Source: Carnegiea gigantea
Lineage: Eukaryota; Streptophyta; Magnoliopsida; Caryophyllales; Cactaceae
Assembly (NCBI GenBank): GCA_029747015.1
Contig: JAKOGI010000569.1
Coordinates: forward strand, 442,501-506,500
Length of the DNA: 64,000 nt
Reading direction: 5' to 3'
The notes under the pieces are model-generated. The model saw only the letters and a list, made by a program, of their open reading frames with translations. It searched no databases and had not been told where the DNA came from. The stretch's first letter is position 1, and each line of letters opens with the position of its first letter. Positions 46,375 to 58,558 of the stretch are shown here, one piece after another. A program made the translations under genes and the position numbers.

Positions 46375-47213
46375 ATGTCATCGGATATTTTGGACATTGT
46401 TAATGAGGGTGTAAATAGTAAAACCCGAGCCCTTTTAGAATACTGGGGTTTTCATGGTCAAAGTGTTGATGAGGCATGGTATTTGCTTGAGTGGATTGCT
46501 TGGGATTCATTTGAATTTGAGAAGGCTAATCATGTTTCAGGATATTTATTCTCGGATCCTTGTGCATTCTATGCTAGATCTTATCGTACCCCTTTTTGGT
46601 GTGACTTGTGTAATTTTTCTGACGTCGATATAAATTTGTGCCCTTATTATACATGTTATGCTTAACCTGACTTTGGATAACCCAGGGATAATATTGATGT
46701 TGTTTTGACCTTACTTGATTCAGCCTTTCCTTTAGCTCAGTGCATGGGGCTCAAGCGGGTGAGCTTTTCGGGGGAGTTGCTAGGTTTAGTGTTGTTGATG
46801 CATGTTTTGAGTCAGAAGATATATAAGATAAGGTGTATGATCTAATTGAGACTCCTATGGAGGGGTTACGTAATGTGTTTGCACATGAGGACTTTCCTAG
46901 CCTGGATTGTGATATTATTCTCCCTAATCCCCTTGATTATTCTCATGCTTCCCCTCCTTATTCATTACCCTTTGCTTCCCCCGAGTATTATATTGATGTG
47001 CCCATTGGTAATCCTATGATTTATGATGCTACTATGGATTTGGGCTATGACGATAACATTTTTAGTATGCTTGATGGAAGTTTTGATGATTATCTATTCC
47101 TTGGTTACTTTAGAGGGTATGATCCCTCCGTTGACCCTTATTGTGTGTGCCTAGAGGACCTGCATAGGAAAGTCATGTGGACTACATCTTTAATCCTTCC
47201 TATGATTTTTTAA
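46375..47213 (+). pseudogene. Cys-rich gag-like ORF of element H
   Basis: The first part, 46375-46665, begins MSSDILD. It has a W-x-x-L-E-W-I-A-W-D-S-F-E-F-E-K stretch followed by Y-A-R-S-Y and W-C-D-L-C-N...C-P-Y-Y, a Cys-based motif (C-x2-C-x9-C) resembling a derived zinc knuckle. A stop at 46663-46665, a frameshift near 46750 and a TAA near 46828 break the link to the second part (46833-47213). That part is acidic, rich in Asp, Pro, Tyr and Ser, and ends near a P-Y-C-V-C motif. I recall similar proteins annotated in many eudicot genomes without a function. The likely role is a Gag for RNA packaging, inferred from position after the PBS. No catalytic domain is present. Confidence 0.65.
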
Positions 47214-49227
47214 GGTCTTTGATAAGGTTAAGAGGATACTTATTGTCTTTGGTGTGATTTTTGTTTTTGGCTTTTACCCTGTGTTTTCTAAATTGTAGTC
47301 CCAGGAGTTTAATAAGCTCCTGCGTGTATTGACAGTGTCTGTTATGATGGACCGTGTCTTAAAGTTGTGATGGAGTGGCTGATGCTCTATTTGCTACATT
47401 TGCGAGGAGGCCTTAGCTTTGATGTACTCAGCACCTAACATGATGAGATCGCTATATTTTGTTCCCTTTGCCCTCTTACTTTCATTATTTTGAATAATAG
47501 TGCTTTATCTAAGCATGGGGGATGGGTAGTTTCATTTTTTTCCATTTTGGTTTTTAATTTGCACACTAGTTAGAGCATGAAGGTTTAGGTTTACTTTCTT
47601 TTGCAATGCTGTGATGCATTTTAAATGTGCATATAGGATTGTATGTAGGGATGGTGTGGAGTGGTTTGAAATGCCCTCCAATGAGGCTTTTGCTAGGCAT
47701 GGTTGTCTTCATGAGCTTGAGTAACTTTTGATGTATAATTCTTTTTGTTGCTAAAATTTGTGAAGGTTTTATAAATATTTCTTGTTTTGACCCTTCTCTT
47801 GATTGAGAACTTTGCTGCCCTCTAGAGTCATTGGCACTAATGTTTATATATAAAGAGTCATTTTATGAGCTTGCTAAGACTTTGGTGGATATCCTGTGAG
47901 ACCTTGAGCCTTTTGTGAACTAATTCATCATATTTAGTCTCAGGTTTCTTTCATGTGTGTGACTCTTCCATGTTGCATCTCTAGGACCTGCCTAGATTTT
48001 TATTCAAAGCCACATTAGCACATGCACAGTTGATGATATGATCGAGGCATTTCTTTGTTTTCGAACATTTTAGCCGCATAGCTAAATAGCCTACCCTTGT
48101 ATTACGTATCTATCCCCTTTGCTAGCCTCTTTGAGCTATAATCATTTTCTTGTTGTGATCCCTTCATATTAACCCTTGGTCATATACACATATTCCTACC
48201 TTTACCCTAAGTCAATGAAGCATTAGTTCATTAATGTAGTGGGTGGTTTTAGGGGTAATTGAGGTCAAGGTGGTTTGGTATGTCGGTTTGTTGAGGGCTT
48301 GATGACATTGAGCATTCAGTTTGGTTCCCCTCTTCTTTTGGTTGTGTATATATAAATTAGGTTGTGAGTTGACAATTGGTAGTCCTATGCCTTTCATATT
48401 TGAATTCTGTTTCATCCTCTCAAAGAAAAAAAGGGAATAAAAGAGGAAGGAAAAAAAATTATGTTGAAAAAAAAGAGGACATCAAGAAAACAAAAAGAAA
48501 ACAAAAATCAATAAGTGATTGGCATTAGGCATGTAAACAGCTTGAGGTCCTTTTTTTGTCAACTCATTTCCTACATGATTCATTAGTCGATGCTCATGGT
48601 GTTGTTGGGGTTCTGAGTGTTGGTAAACTTCATGGTTATTTGGTGCCTTGTTAGTTACCCCTTAGTTATTTGGCTAAATAGCTCCACATTGTCTAAATTC
48701 ACTAGTCCACTCCTTTCCCTTAACCCTTTTTAGCTAACATTACAGCCCAAGTAAAGTCCTCTTGATTGTCATGTGCGCATCGCATTCTCAGTAGTGGAGA
48801 ATTTGAGAGCCTTGTCAAGCTTATGGTAAATTGCATCTTTGGAATAAGTCTTGAGTTAACCTATGCTATTTTTTAAACGCATGAGTGAGAGTGATTTACA
48901 TTTCCTAAAAGTAAGGTTCTACCAATCTAATTAGCTCTACAATTCCATGTGCTTGTGTGATGTGCTTTTTAGTTCTTTGCGGGTGAGTAAGTTAGATATT
49001 TAGCTTGTGATTGTATCGGTCTTCGAAAACATCCACCTTCTCTTGATTTTGAAATGTATTGTATATTATTTAGGATTATCATTGATTGATATTCTTACTA
49101 TTGATGTGTTATGAGCTGCTCGGTTCGAGGAGGTTACTATGTTTTTGAGTCCTAGATGCATCTCCCGTTGTTAGTTTTCTCCTATGTTTACTTAAGGACA
49201 AGCAACAGTTTAAACATGGGAGAGTCA
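47214..49227 (+). other. Non-coding 3' half of element H with terminal PPT
   Basis: Two kilobases lack any supported ORF. Notable parts are GCATGGGGGATGGG at 47513, a purine-rich stretch at 48415-48510 (GAAAAAAAGGGAATAAAAG and similar), and AAACATGGGAGAGTCA at 49212-49227, which directly precedes the 3' LTR and acts as the likely PPT. Non-coding filler of this kind is usual in non-autonomous LTR elements. Confidence 0.6.
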
Positions 49228-50529
49228 TGAATGTCATATTTGTATAGGATTTCATGAGTGTTTAGGAGTTATTTTAGTGGATTAATATGCTTAATTGTAT
49301 GATTTGTTTCCTTATTTCTACGATTACGCTTGGTTTTGCTTGTTTTGAGGGTATTTGCAGACTTTGACTTTGTGCCAAAGCATGATGGTACAATGAAGAT
49401 TTTGAGGCCTTATAGATCAAAGAAGGTAGCAGAAGAGGCCTAAAGACACCTAACACGGACAAACCGTGGCCAGAACCACAGTCTACAAGGATCGAGGAAG
49501 AAGTAGCAGAAGGAGCAAATGAGAATGGCCTTAGCCACCACGGTCTATCCATGGTGATCCCCACGAACTACCCGTGGTGATCCCCACGAGCTACCCGTGG
49601 TCAGCTAGTTGTCTTCACGGGTATTCGTTTTCCAAGTGATGGTAACATTTGACAGCTTTCCTTGCTGTGATAAAAGCCTGCTTCTAGCATCATTTTCGAG
49701 GAAGTCCATGCACTTTGAGATTCCTCCTTCTAGATTAGGATTTAGATTTAGATTTAGATTAGAGGGAGAGACCGAATTGAAGTGAAGAACTTGCAAGGAT
49801 TCTATGCCGAGTACGCAATCGACTGATTCAAGGGCGTTATTTGGCTGAGCATTTCTCTTGTCTTCTCTTGTCTTTTCTCATTTTAGGATTATGTTTTGCA
49901 ATTTTGATTATCTTTTGTTGTTTTGATCTTGGGTTTATTCAAATACTTGTTAATTTCCCTAATCTTGCCTTGTTCTCCTTGGTATTTTGGAATCTATTAA
50001 CTTATTCAATCGAATCTTAGATGTTTATTGTCTTATAAGAAATTTGACATTTTTTGCATGTTTTGGGTATTGGATGAAGAAGTGAAAGGTAAAATTCAAT
50101 ACTTGAATCCTAAGATTTGACTTGATTATGTGAGTCTTGAGAAAGTCACACCAATTAAGAAACCACAAATTTGATAATCACATGCTTAATGAACCTAAAC
50201 AAATTGAGAGCCCTTGAGAAATGGTAATTGATTAGATTTAGGTATTTCACTTTACCTTGAAAGAGAGATATGATACTTCAATTGTCAGTTTTAAAACAAT
50301 CAATTGAGGAAAAAGTGCTTGATTGATGCGTGGACTGGGTGGTTGTATGATTTGCTTAATTCCATGATTATTTATTTATTCGATTAGATAGTTGAATAGT
50401 TTAATTTCAATTTTTGAATTTTGATTCGTTTAGCCTATCTTAAGGGGATAAAGCCTAATAGATCAGCCTATTCTTTTTGGGTTCAACCTTGATTTGCTAT
50501 AATGCCACTGCACGCTTGCGGCCTTATCA
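49228..50529 (+). repeat. 3' LTR of element H
   Basis: This 1.30-kb LTR runs from TGAATGTCATATTTGTATAG to GCGGCCTTATCA. Around 49545-49600 a 25-bp unit, CCACGA(A/G)CTACCCGTGGTGAT..., is tandemly duplicated and carries CCACGG/CCGTGG-type palindromes that the 5' copy shows only once and in changed form. Confidence 0.85.
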
Positions 50530-53500
50530 GTAGCCCCAGGAGCATTCTATAGATGAGGAGAAATAGGTTAACATATAGCCCAATGCCCCAAGGTTTAACA
50601 AAGGAGATAAAACCAACCAATGGGCCCGGTGCTGAGAACATAGCTCCCACCCCCGCCTCAGCAAGGGCAATGCTCAACAAACAGAACAGGGGGAAGGAAA
50701 CCTCAAGCAGTTGGCTGTGTTTTCAACATGGTGAAAGGATAAGAGGAAGATCTCAACAGTGTCACTTCAGGTATTCTGCATATTGGTAACGCATCTGCAC
50801 ATGTTTTCTTTGACTCAGGAGCTACGCATTTAATTGTGAGCTCTGAGTTTGCTAAGAAATTATCATGCTCGTTGAAATGGACTTTGAATTATGTGTTACT
50901 ACCACAATAGGAGTTATAATAACCCTTAGTGTTATGTTTAAAAGCTACCCTTTAAGAGTTAATGAGGAACTCTCCCCACGAACCTGATTCAAATGGAAGT
51001 CCAAAACTATGATATCATTTTGGGAATTGACTAGGTATCTAAAAATAAGTTGTTTATGGATTGTAAAAAGAAAATAGCCTCCATAACCACTCTTAGATGG
51101 GAGAGGTTAGAATTCAGGGGAAGTGGTTCGAGGAAGGCTGTTCCTATCGTTACCGCAATGAGGGCATTTAAGATCCTTAGAAAAGGATGCCAAGGGTATT
51201 TATGTGTTGTAAAAGCCCTATAAGAAAAAGAACTTAAAGTTGAGGACGTCCCAACAATACGAGAATTTCTTGAGGCATTTGCTGAGATTCCAAGTCTACC
51301 CCAGATCAAGAGATTGAATTTACCATAGACCTTTTTCTAGGAACAATTCCTATATCCAAGGTGTCATATTACTTGGCACTAGTGGAGTTAGCAGAGCTAA
51401 AAGTACAACTTCAAGAATTACTTGATAAAGGGAAAATTCATCCCAGTGTGTCACCTTGGGGAGCACCTGTGTTATTTGTCAAAAAGAAAGACGGAAGTCT
51501 CAGACTATGCACAGATTACAAAGAATTAAATAAGGTAACCATAGAGAACAAATATCCCCCAGCCAGACTCAATGACATGTTTGATCAATTCGGTGGACGC
51601 ATTGTGTTTTCTCAAATTGAACTAAGATTGGACTACCATCTGTTGAAAATAATAAAAGATATATCAAAAAATGCCTTCAGAAGCATATATGCCCACTATG
51701 AGTTCTTAGTGCTACTATTTGGACTCACTAATGTCCCAGCCTTCTTAATAGATATGATGAATCGAATATTCAAGCCTTATATAGACAAGTTTATTGTCAT
51801 ATTTAATGATAATATCCTCGTTTACTCAAAAAGCAGAGAAGAACATTCAGAACATCTCAGGGTAGTTCTATAGACCTTACAAGAACACCAACTCTATGCA
51901 AAACTCAAAAAGTGTGAATTTTGGCTTGAAAAAGTCCACTTTTTAGGTCATGTGGTGTCTAAGGAAGGGATTTCCATAAATCCTGCCAAAATAGAGGCAA
52001 TAGTGAATTAGGCAAGACCAACCTCTATAACATAAATACGAAGTTTCCTTGGTATTGGTAGTTATTATTGAACATTCGTGGAGGGATTTTCAAAACTTGC
52101 TCTGCTAACCACATGACTGATTCATAAAGATCAAAAATTTGAATGGGCAGAAGAGTGTGAAAAGAGTTTCCAGGAGCTAAAACATAGATTGTTCTGCACC
52201 AATTCTTGTAGTTCCAATAGGATAATGAAGGGAAGGTTACTTATAGTGATGCATCCAAAAAAGGACTAGGTTGTGTCCTGATGCAGAATGGGAAAGTAAT
52301 TGCATATACATCCTGCCAATTAAAACCTTTTGAGGAAAACCATCCAACTCATGATTTGAAGCTTGCAGCAATAGTCTTTGCATTAAAGATATGGAGACAT
52401 TACCTTTATGGTGTAAGATGCGAAATCTATACTGATCATAAGAGCTTTAGGTATATATATTCACCTAAAGAGAGTTGAACATGAACAAAGGAGATGGCTA
52501 CAATCACTTAAGGACAGATCATGTATCATCTAGGAAGAGCTAATGTCGTTGTTGATACTCCAACTAGGAAGTCAATAGGATTAGTTTCTTTTATGTTAAC
52601 AAATGAACAGAGGATCCGAAAGGAGTTAGAAAAGCTCGGAATTGAGATAGTCTTACTAAACAATCAAGATTTACAGGTAGCTATGCCAATCTACTCTTCT
52701 TTGTTCGATAAAATTAGAAGGCTGCAAGATGAAGACCCTAAATTGATTCAAATTAAGAAGGGAGTTTAAGAAGAGTGAATTAAGGAGCTCTTAGTCAAAA
52801 ATGGGGTACTTATGCTCAAAAGGAGACTCTGTGTACCTGGTATAAAAGACATTAAAAAGAAGCTCATAAAGGAAGCCTACCATTTAATGTTCACTACTCA
52901 CCCAGGGAGTACGAAAATGTATCATGACCTTAAAGAACATTTATAGTGGATGGGTATGAAAAGAGATGTGGCTACATATGTTAGCAAATGTCTCACTTGT
53001 TAGAAAGTGATGATAGAACACTAGTAACAAGGTGGATTATTGCAACCTCTACCTATTCCAGTGTGGAAAAGAGAGCACATCAACATGGATTTTGTTACAG
53101 GGCTACCTAAAACAACCAAGTAGCACAATAATATTTGGATAATGGTGGACCGATTGACAAAATCCGCACATTTTCTCACCATTAATGTTACATTTACATT
53201 AGAGCAACTAGCTGAACTTTGTATTCAAGAAATTGTCACGTTACATGGAGTACCTCTTAGCATAGTTTCAAATTGAGATACCAAGTTCATGGCCAAACTT
53301 TGGCAAGGATTTCGAGAAGGTATGGGAACTAAACTAAATCTGAGTACAACCTTTCAGCCTCAGATAGCTGGACATACTGAAAAAACTATATAAACACTAG
53401 AAGACATGTTAAGAGCGTGTGCTATAGATTTTAAGGGCAATTAGGATTATTATCTACCTTTAGTGGAGTTCACCTGCAATAGTAGTTACCATGCAAGCGT

Positions 53501-54147
53501 AGGCATGACACCATTTGAGGCATTATATGGACAGTTCTGCAGATCCGCGTAATGCTAGCTTAAAGTAGGAGAATGAATACCATTCAAAGTGGAATTGATT
53601 GATAAAACAATTAAAAGGATTAAAATCATCAAAGAAAGACTAAGAGCTACCTAGGATAGATAGCAAAGCTATGCAAACCCAAGCAGAAAACCTCTTAAAT
53701 TCAAGGTTAGAGATCATGTTTTCATAAACAAAGGAAATATTAGATTTAGCCAAAAGGAGAAGCTTATCCCAAGATATATTGGACCTTTCAGATTCTGCAA
53801 ATAGTAGGACCTATCGCCTATAAACCAGCCTTACCTTCAGCCTTGTAGGGAGCTCACCCAGTCTTTCATATATCTAACCTATGCAAATATGCACCTGAAC
53901 TAGAGCGCATTATTGAATACAAACCCCTAGAAATTAAAAAAAAAAACTAACCTTCGTAGAAGAACCAATCCCTGTCTTGGAAACACAAGAATGAAAGTTA
54001 AGGACGAGGTTTCCACCTTATGTAAAAGTGCTATGGAAACATCACAAGGTGGCAGAAGCAACCTGGGCACCTCATAGCGAGATGCGAGCGAAGCATCTTC
54101 GACTATTTACCTCAGTTAATTCAAATTTCAAGGACGAACTTTTTTTT
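50530..54147 (+). pseudogene. pol: Gypsy G pol remnant: protease, RT, RNase H, integrase
   Basis: The protease has F-F-D-S-G-A-T-H-L-I at about 50808-50840, so its catalytic triplet is intact. RT occupies 51361-51873, with [11 protein letters not shown] and [10 protein letters not shown]; the active site Y/F-x-D-D reads F-N-D-N, a lost catalytic Asp. RNase H has a piece near 52281-52478 ([10 protein letters not shown]). Integrase runs from the zinc-binding region (about 52880-53010, with A-Y-H...H-P-G and C-L-T-C) through the core (D-F-V-T-G-L-P, D-R-L-T-K-S-A-H-F) and F-Q-P-Q to a C-terminal tail (V-L-W-K-H-H-K-V-A-E-A-T-W). At least twenty stops are visible. The order PR-RT-RH-INT identifies Ty3/gypsy. 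It is too decayed to function. Confidence 0.9.
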
Positions 54148-54160
54148 AAGGGGGGAATAA
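54148..54160 (+). other. Polypurine tract of gypsy G
   Basis: AAGGGGGGAATAA directly precedes the TG of the 3' LTR. Confidence 0.88.
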
Positions 54161-55590
54161 TGTTATAGCCACGTAAAAAGCAAAAAGAAAAGAAAAAACC
54201 AAAACAGCGCCACACTAGCCACGTGTAGCTAGTACTTCCCATCTAAATTGATTTTTGTTAAAAAAAACAAAAGGAGGGAAAGGAAAAAGGGGCAAGCAAA
54301 GGATAAAACTTGCCATTTCATCTGAATAGATTACTCGAACCCTCTATCGTTCTCCTGCAAATCAGTTACGCAGCTAAGGAGCACAGTGACAGAAAGCTTA
54401 GTAAGTAAGAGCTAAAAAAGAACAACAGAGAGAGAGTGAACTACTAAATCAAGAAAGCTGTGGATTAAGGTTGAATTGAGGGTTCATCAAAAAGGCTGAA
54501 AAAAAGTGGTGGTTCTTTCATCCCTCTAATTACATCAATTTCGAAAATTAATTGAATTATGATGCTTGTTGTGTGTTGAATTAGAGTAATTCGACTCTAA
54601 AATTCATGTTTTCTTTATGCTAATTTTTGGATTCTAGATTAAAACTAGGTTGTGTGAATGGGTAAATTATCGAAAACTCATTTGGGCTAGATGTAAACCT
54701 GGTTTGGACGTTATGGATGCCATGGTAGTAAGTTGCTACCATCGCTGTTACTGTTTTCTAGTTTCTGTTGTTGTTGTTTTTTGTTTCTAGTGCTATTGCT
54801 ACTGTTGTTTTTCTTTCTTTTTTTTTTTTTTGCAGTTGTTGATGCTATTGTTTTTTGTTTCTGGTGCCTTTTTCTATTTTTTATTTCAATGTTGGTTTCT
54901 GTCACTGCTGTTGCTGTTTTGCTGTTATTTGTGATCAACCCAGTTGCTAAAAGAATATAACAGCAAGTGCACACTGATGCAGTGTGCTCACAACATGCCG
55001 CTTGCTCTCACATAGGCTCGATTTAGCATCTAGTTAGCTTTAATACCTCCCTCATTGGCTTCTTTTTTAAATTTTAGGCCTAGGGCTAGGTATAGATTAA
55101 CTAGTTGAGATATTATTAAAATGAAACGTTTTTAATACAGGTTTAGAGTATTATGGTTCTGTCTTTGTTCATTCTTAAAAATACCTTTTAAAAAAAATGA
55201 ATTTTCTTGCATTTTGAACATCGGGAATTATCATTTGGTTAGATTGAGGGTTAGATTTCTTAATCTAACCTTAAGATCATTGGCAATTGATTCCACTTAC
55301 TTGATAAAGAGTTTTGAATGACATTTGAATTTTTATAGGCTGAGATGCACTCAGTACATTAGGGGAAGGTGATGAGTTATCCGACTCTTGAGTCGATGAG
55401 CCCCCACTTGAGAGTGGATGAGGTGTGTGAGCTCTCAATTCCCTAACGAGGGCAATTCCATCCCCCAAACATGTTAGCCCCCCGAACGATGAGTTACGAA
55501 AGTGTGGCCTAACTACTACTATTGTTGTAATTAGGGACAGACACTTTAAATTAGGTCACATATTTAGTGCTAGTTTATTGCCTGAAATAG
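54161..55590 (+). repeat. 3' LTR of gypsy G, left part
   Basis: It begins TGTTATAGCCACG and follows the 5' LTR in order to the block TTTATTGCCTGAAATAG, which corresponds to CTATTTCCTAAAATAG at about 40265-40285 in the 5' LTR. At that point gypsy C is inserted. AATAG (55586-55590) should be its target duplication. The remaining 0.85 kb lies beyond the window. Confidence 0.85.
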
Positions 55591-57329
55591 TGTAACGCCC
55601 CCAACCTGAGGAGGGGTCACATCGCCAGGACTTCCTGGAGGAAAATCCTTAAGGCTCTTGAAGATTGAGGGTTTGGATTAGCATTTAGATATGTATTCAA
55701 AAATGAAACTACAAGAACTTCCCTTGTTTTGGCGACGTTTTAGGGCCTTAGCTCAACTAAGGGTACCTAAAAACTGGTAATAAGAAAATACATGTACTAA
55801 AATAACTAAATCCATCGCCTCGGGCCACCCGCCCGGGATTACTAACAGTAACCAACTGACATAAGGGTTAAAGTAATACATATAAAGGTACAGAGTCGAC
55901 TACATGCTTTTACATACAACAATAAACTCGAATATTTACAACGTGGTAGGCATCGAACACTTACAAAGCTAGCAAAAGACTTCTGATGGGTCGGCATCAA
56001 AATAACTTCAGAATATCTCTTATACTTGCTCAATCTGAACCTAGGAAAGGGAATAAGTAAAGGGACGAGCAACCATATGCTCAATGACAGTTCCCCTACT
56101 CCTCAAAAATAAAACCATTTGCAGGTAATAATACCAATAATAGTCACATATTACGTATTTATACAATACTATAATATTAGGTAATCATAGCCCCCAAGGA
56201 AACATTACCACCCTTATACTTCACACTAGTCCTTCAATTCATCCCCAGGCCCTTGATGACCAATCTTCCTTTCTAACAAGCATTCAAGCATGTAAACAAG
56301 TAAGCACGACGAGTGAGTATGAAACTTTCAAACACACTTTTGAAAACACAGTGACCCTCGATATATTCCAAGAATAGTTTATAATTCATGCCAACTTCTT
56401 TGAAGCTTATAATTCTTTCTAAAAGTTCTCGAAACATATAAATTGGTAAGAAAGACTTGGAAGGAAACATTCCTCCATAGAATATGCACATTGAAAAGCT
56501 TGAATATACGATGCATTACTAGGATGTAACCATACTTCATTTGAAACTTTATTTAACTATACTTGGGGACACGTTCATAAAATATGTGCACGATATGTAC
56601 ATTTAAAAGCTCCCTTTTTTTTCTTAAAAACACTTTACTTAGCCTCTTGAGGCTCATATTCTTTAAAAGAACTTCTTCCGTAATGGTCCTCTAATGATCC
56701 TTATAAGCTTTTCAAATCTTATTCAATATGGCCTCGTAATGACCCTTAGAAATCTTTCTTTTCTAAAATGCTTAAAATGGCAAAATGTCAATTTCCTATT
56801 TATTAGGAACTTACTCATAGCATAAAAACATCTTGTTATGCTGGCTAAGGGAGATCTACTCGACCCCTAAGTGAGATCATCACTTGTAACTCATGTTATC
56901 CTCGGGTATACGTAACATAATATTTTTCAAAACGCGTCTCAGCAGAGCAAGTCTAACTTCGATGTTGTCCTCTGTGGGGCAACAACTCACAGCAAGATAG
57001 CCATATCTTGAGTCCAGTCCCCCTCAAGGTTTTCTTACGCATTGCATATCATAATATATCTAGGGAGCAGCTCACACCAAGATAATCATATCTTGAGTCC
57101 AGTTCCCGGGAACAGCTCACGCCATCTTTGCATCCAGCTCCCAACATTACCTTTGGGGGAAGCAGTTCACGTCATCTTTCCATCTAGTTCCCCCCTCAAG
57201 GTCTGGCTAATTGCCTAGCACTTTTTCAGCCTTTAAAACACATTTCATTTCTCTTTTTCAGTTGCTTACTCCGCTAAAATCTTACTTTTTAACAGAACGA
57301 CCATAACCTTTCAAAATGGTTATAGTTCA

Positions 57330-57684
57330 TTCGTTTTTAACTTAAAGACTTCTTATAATTGTAATAAGCTTGCTAACTCATAAATCGGCTTCGTTTTTAA
57401 CTTAAAAGTTTCTTATAAATGTAATAAGTTTGCTAACTCGTAAACCGACTTCGTTTTTAACTTAAAAACTTCTTATAAACGTAATAAGTTTTCTAACTCG
57501 TAAATCGACTTTGTTTTTAACTTAAGACTTCTTATAAATGAAATAAGTTTGCTAACTCATAAATCGACTTCGTTTTTAACTTAAAACTTCTTATAAACGA
57601 AATAAGTTTGTTAACTCGTAAATCGACTTCGTTTTTAACTTAAAAACTTCTTATAAATGTAATACGTTTGCTAACTCGTAAATC
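57330..57684. repeat. 60-bp tandem repeat, six units, in LTR C
   Basis: TCGTTTTTAACTTAAA recurs at 57331, 57391, 57451, 57511, 57570 and 57629. Each unit continues with CTTCTTATAA, AATAAGTTTGCTAACTC and TAAATCGACT. Units are about 90 % alike. The perfect spacing and absence of unique spacers rule out a CRISPR array. Confidence 0.93.
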
Positions 57685-58539
57685 AAAACTCATTTGGAAC
57701 TTAAGATACTTAATTAGCGTTTAATTCAAACTAGATTCGTAATTAGAGCTTATTGAAACATAAAGTAATAATCAAACTAGATTCATAAGTGAAGTTTATT
57801 GAAACTTAAAGTAATCAACTCATTCAAGCTAGCATATAACTCAAACTAAGTTTCATAATAAACTCTTTTAGTTGCCCAATTTTAGTTCGTTTGAAATCCT
57901 TTTTATACTCAAAGAAGGGTGCTTAAGCAAATTAAAACTTTAAATCATTGTAAGCTTACTACTATTCAAAACTTGGAATACTTGGCTCGCTTATGATTCA
58001 AATAAGGTTTCTTCATAATTTTTAACATAAACGTTTCTTGAAATCATAAAAAGTTTACTAGCTCGTAACTCGAAACTCAATCGAAACTTAAATAAGTAGC
58101 CAGCATACGAATCAAGCTAAATTTCGTAATTAATACCTTAAGTCGCACCTTTTCAGATCGTTTAAATCCTTTTAAATGTAAGGAGAAGTTACATATAAAC
58201 CAATGCCTTAAAACACTTTCAAACGCACGTTTAGTTCACTTTTAAACTTCCTAAATCTATTGGCTATTCAGTTGAGTCACTTACTGAGTAGTTCGATGAT
58301 TTAGGACTTCTTTTAGGCTACAAACAACTTAGCAAACCAATAGGCAACGGGTAAAACTTAAAAGCATTCACAATCATGAAAAACAAGCTTTTAACAACCC
58401 TTCTTAAAGATGTATAAGTTCAAAAAGTCGTCGCACAGCATCACTTAACATTATCAAGGGGGACGGGTCACACATGGCACATTCATAACATTTTGTAACT
58501 CAACTCGGCAGATTCAACTCAATAAGCCACACATGGTCT

Positions 58540-58558
58540 CGCAATCCACACGATTGCG
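58540..58558. promoter_or_regulatory. Conserved 19-bp palindrome in LTR C
   Basis: CGCAATCCACACGATTGCG is identical to 23431-23449 in LTR D. In both it is preceded by AGCCACACATGG and followed by AATTCACAACCC. It lies about 1.65 kb from the LTR 5' end here and about 1.97 kb in D. Confidence 0.5.

Larger units (their letters stand above)
43104..50529 (+). mobile_element. Element H, non-autonomous Athila-like LTR retrotransposon in gypsy G
   Basis: It has related LTRs at 43104-46191 and 49228-50529, a tRNA-Asp-type PBS, one gag-like ORF and no protease, RT, RNase H or integrase. Its total internal length is only 3.0 kb. Flanks ATAGA (43099-43103) and GTAGC (50530-50534) share three of five bases, a possible decayed duplication. 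The size asymmetry of the LTRs is explained by a 1.8-kb insertion in the 5' copy. By structure it is like the polymerase-less LARD/TR-GAG class and would need proteins from an autonomous relative. Confidence 0.8.
38871..55590 (+). mobile_element. Gypsy G (chromovirus-like), 3' LTR truncated by gypsy C
   Basis: The 5' LTR is 38871-41154, followed by PBS 41160, gag, nested element H, pol, PPT 54148 and 3' LTR from 54161. CATAA (38866-38870) is its left target-duplication half. The 3' LTR is interrupted at 55590/55591, so the right half is outside the window. Its gag is close to that of gypsy C (shared Y-Y/D-P-Q-D-(V/L)-R, E-Y-A-(S/A)-K and F-x-P-N-Q strings), so G and C belong to related lineages although their LTRs differ. 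All coding parts contain stops. Confidence 0.88.

Noticed and set aside
57330..57684. CRISPR-like regular array
   Set aside because: Repeats are contiguous with no unique spacers, in plant LTR DNA.
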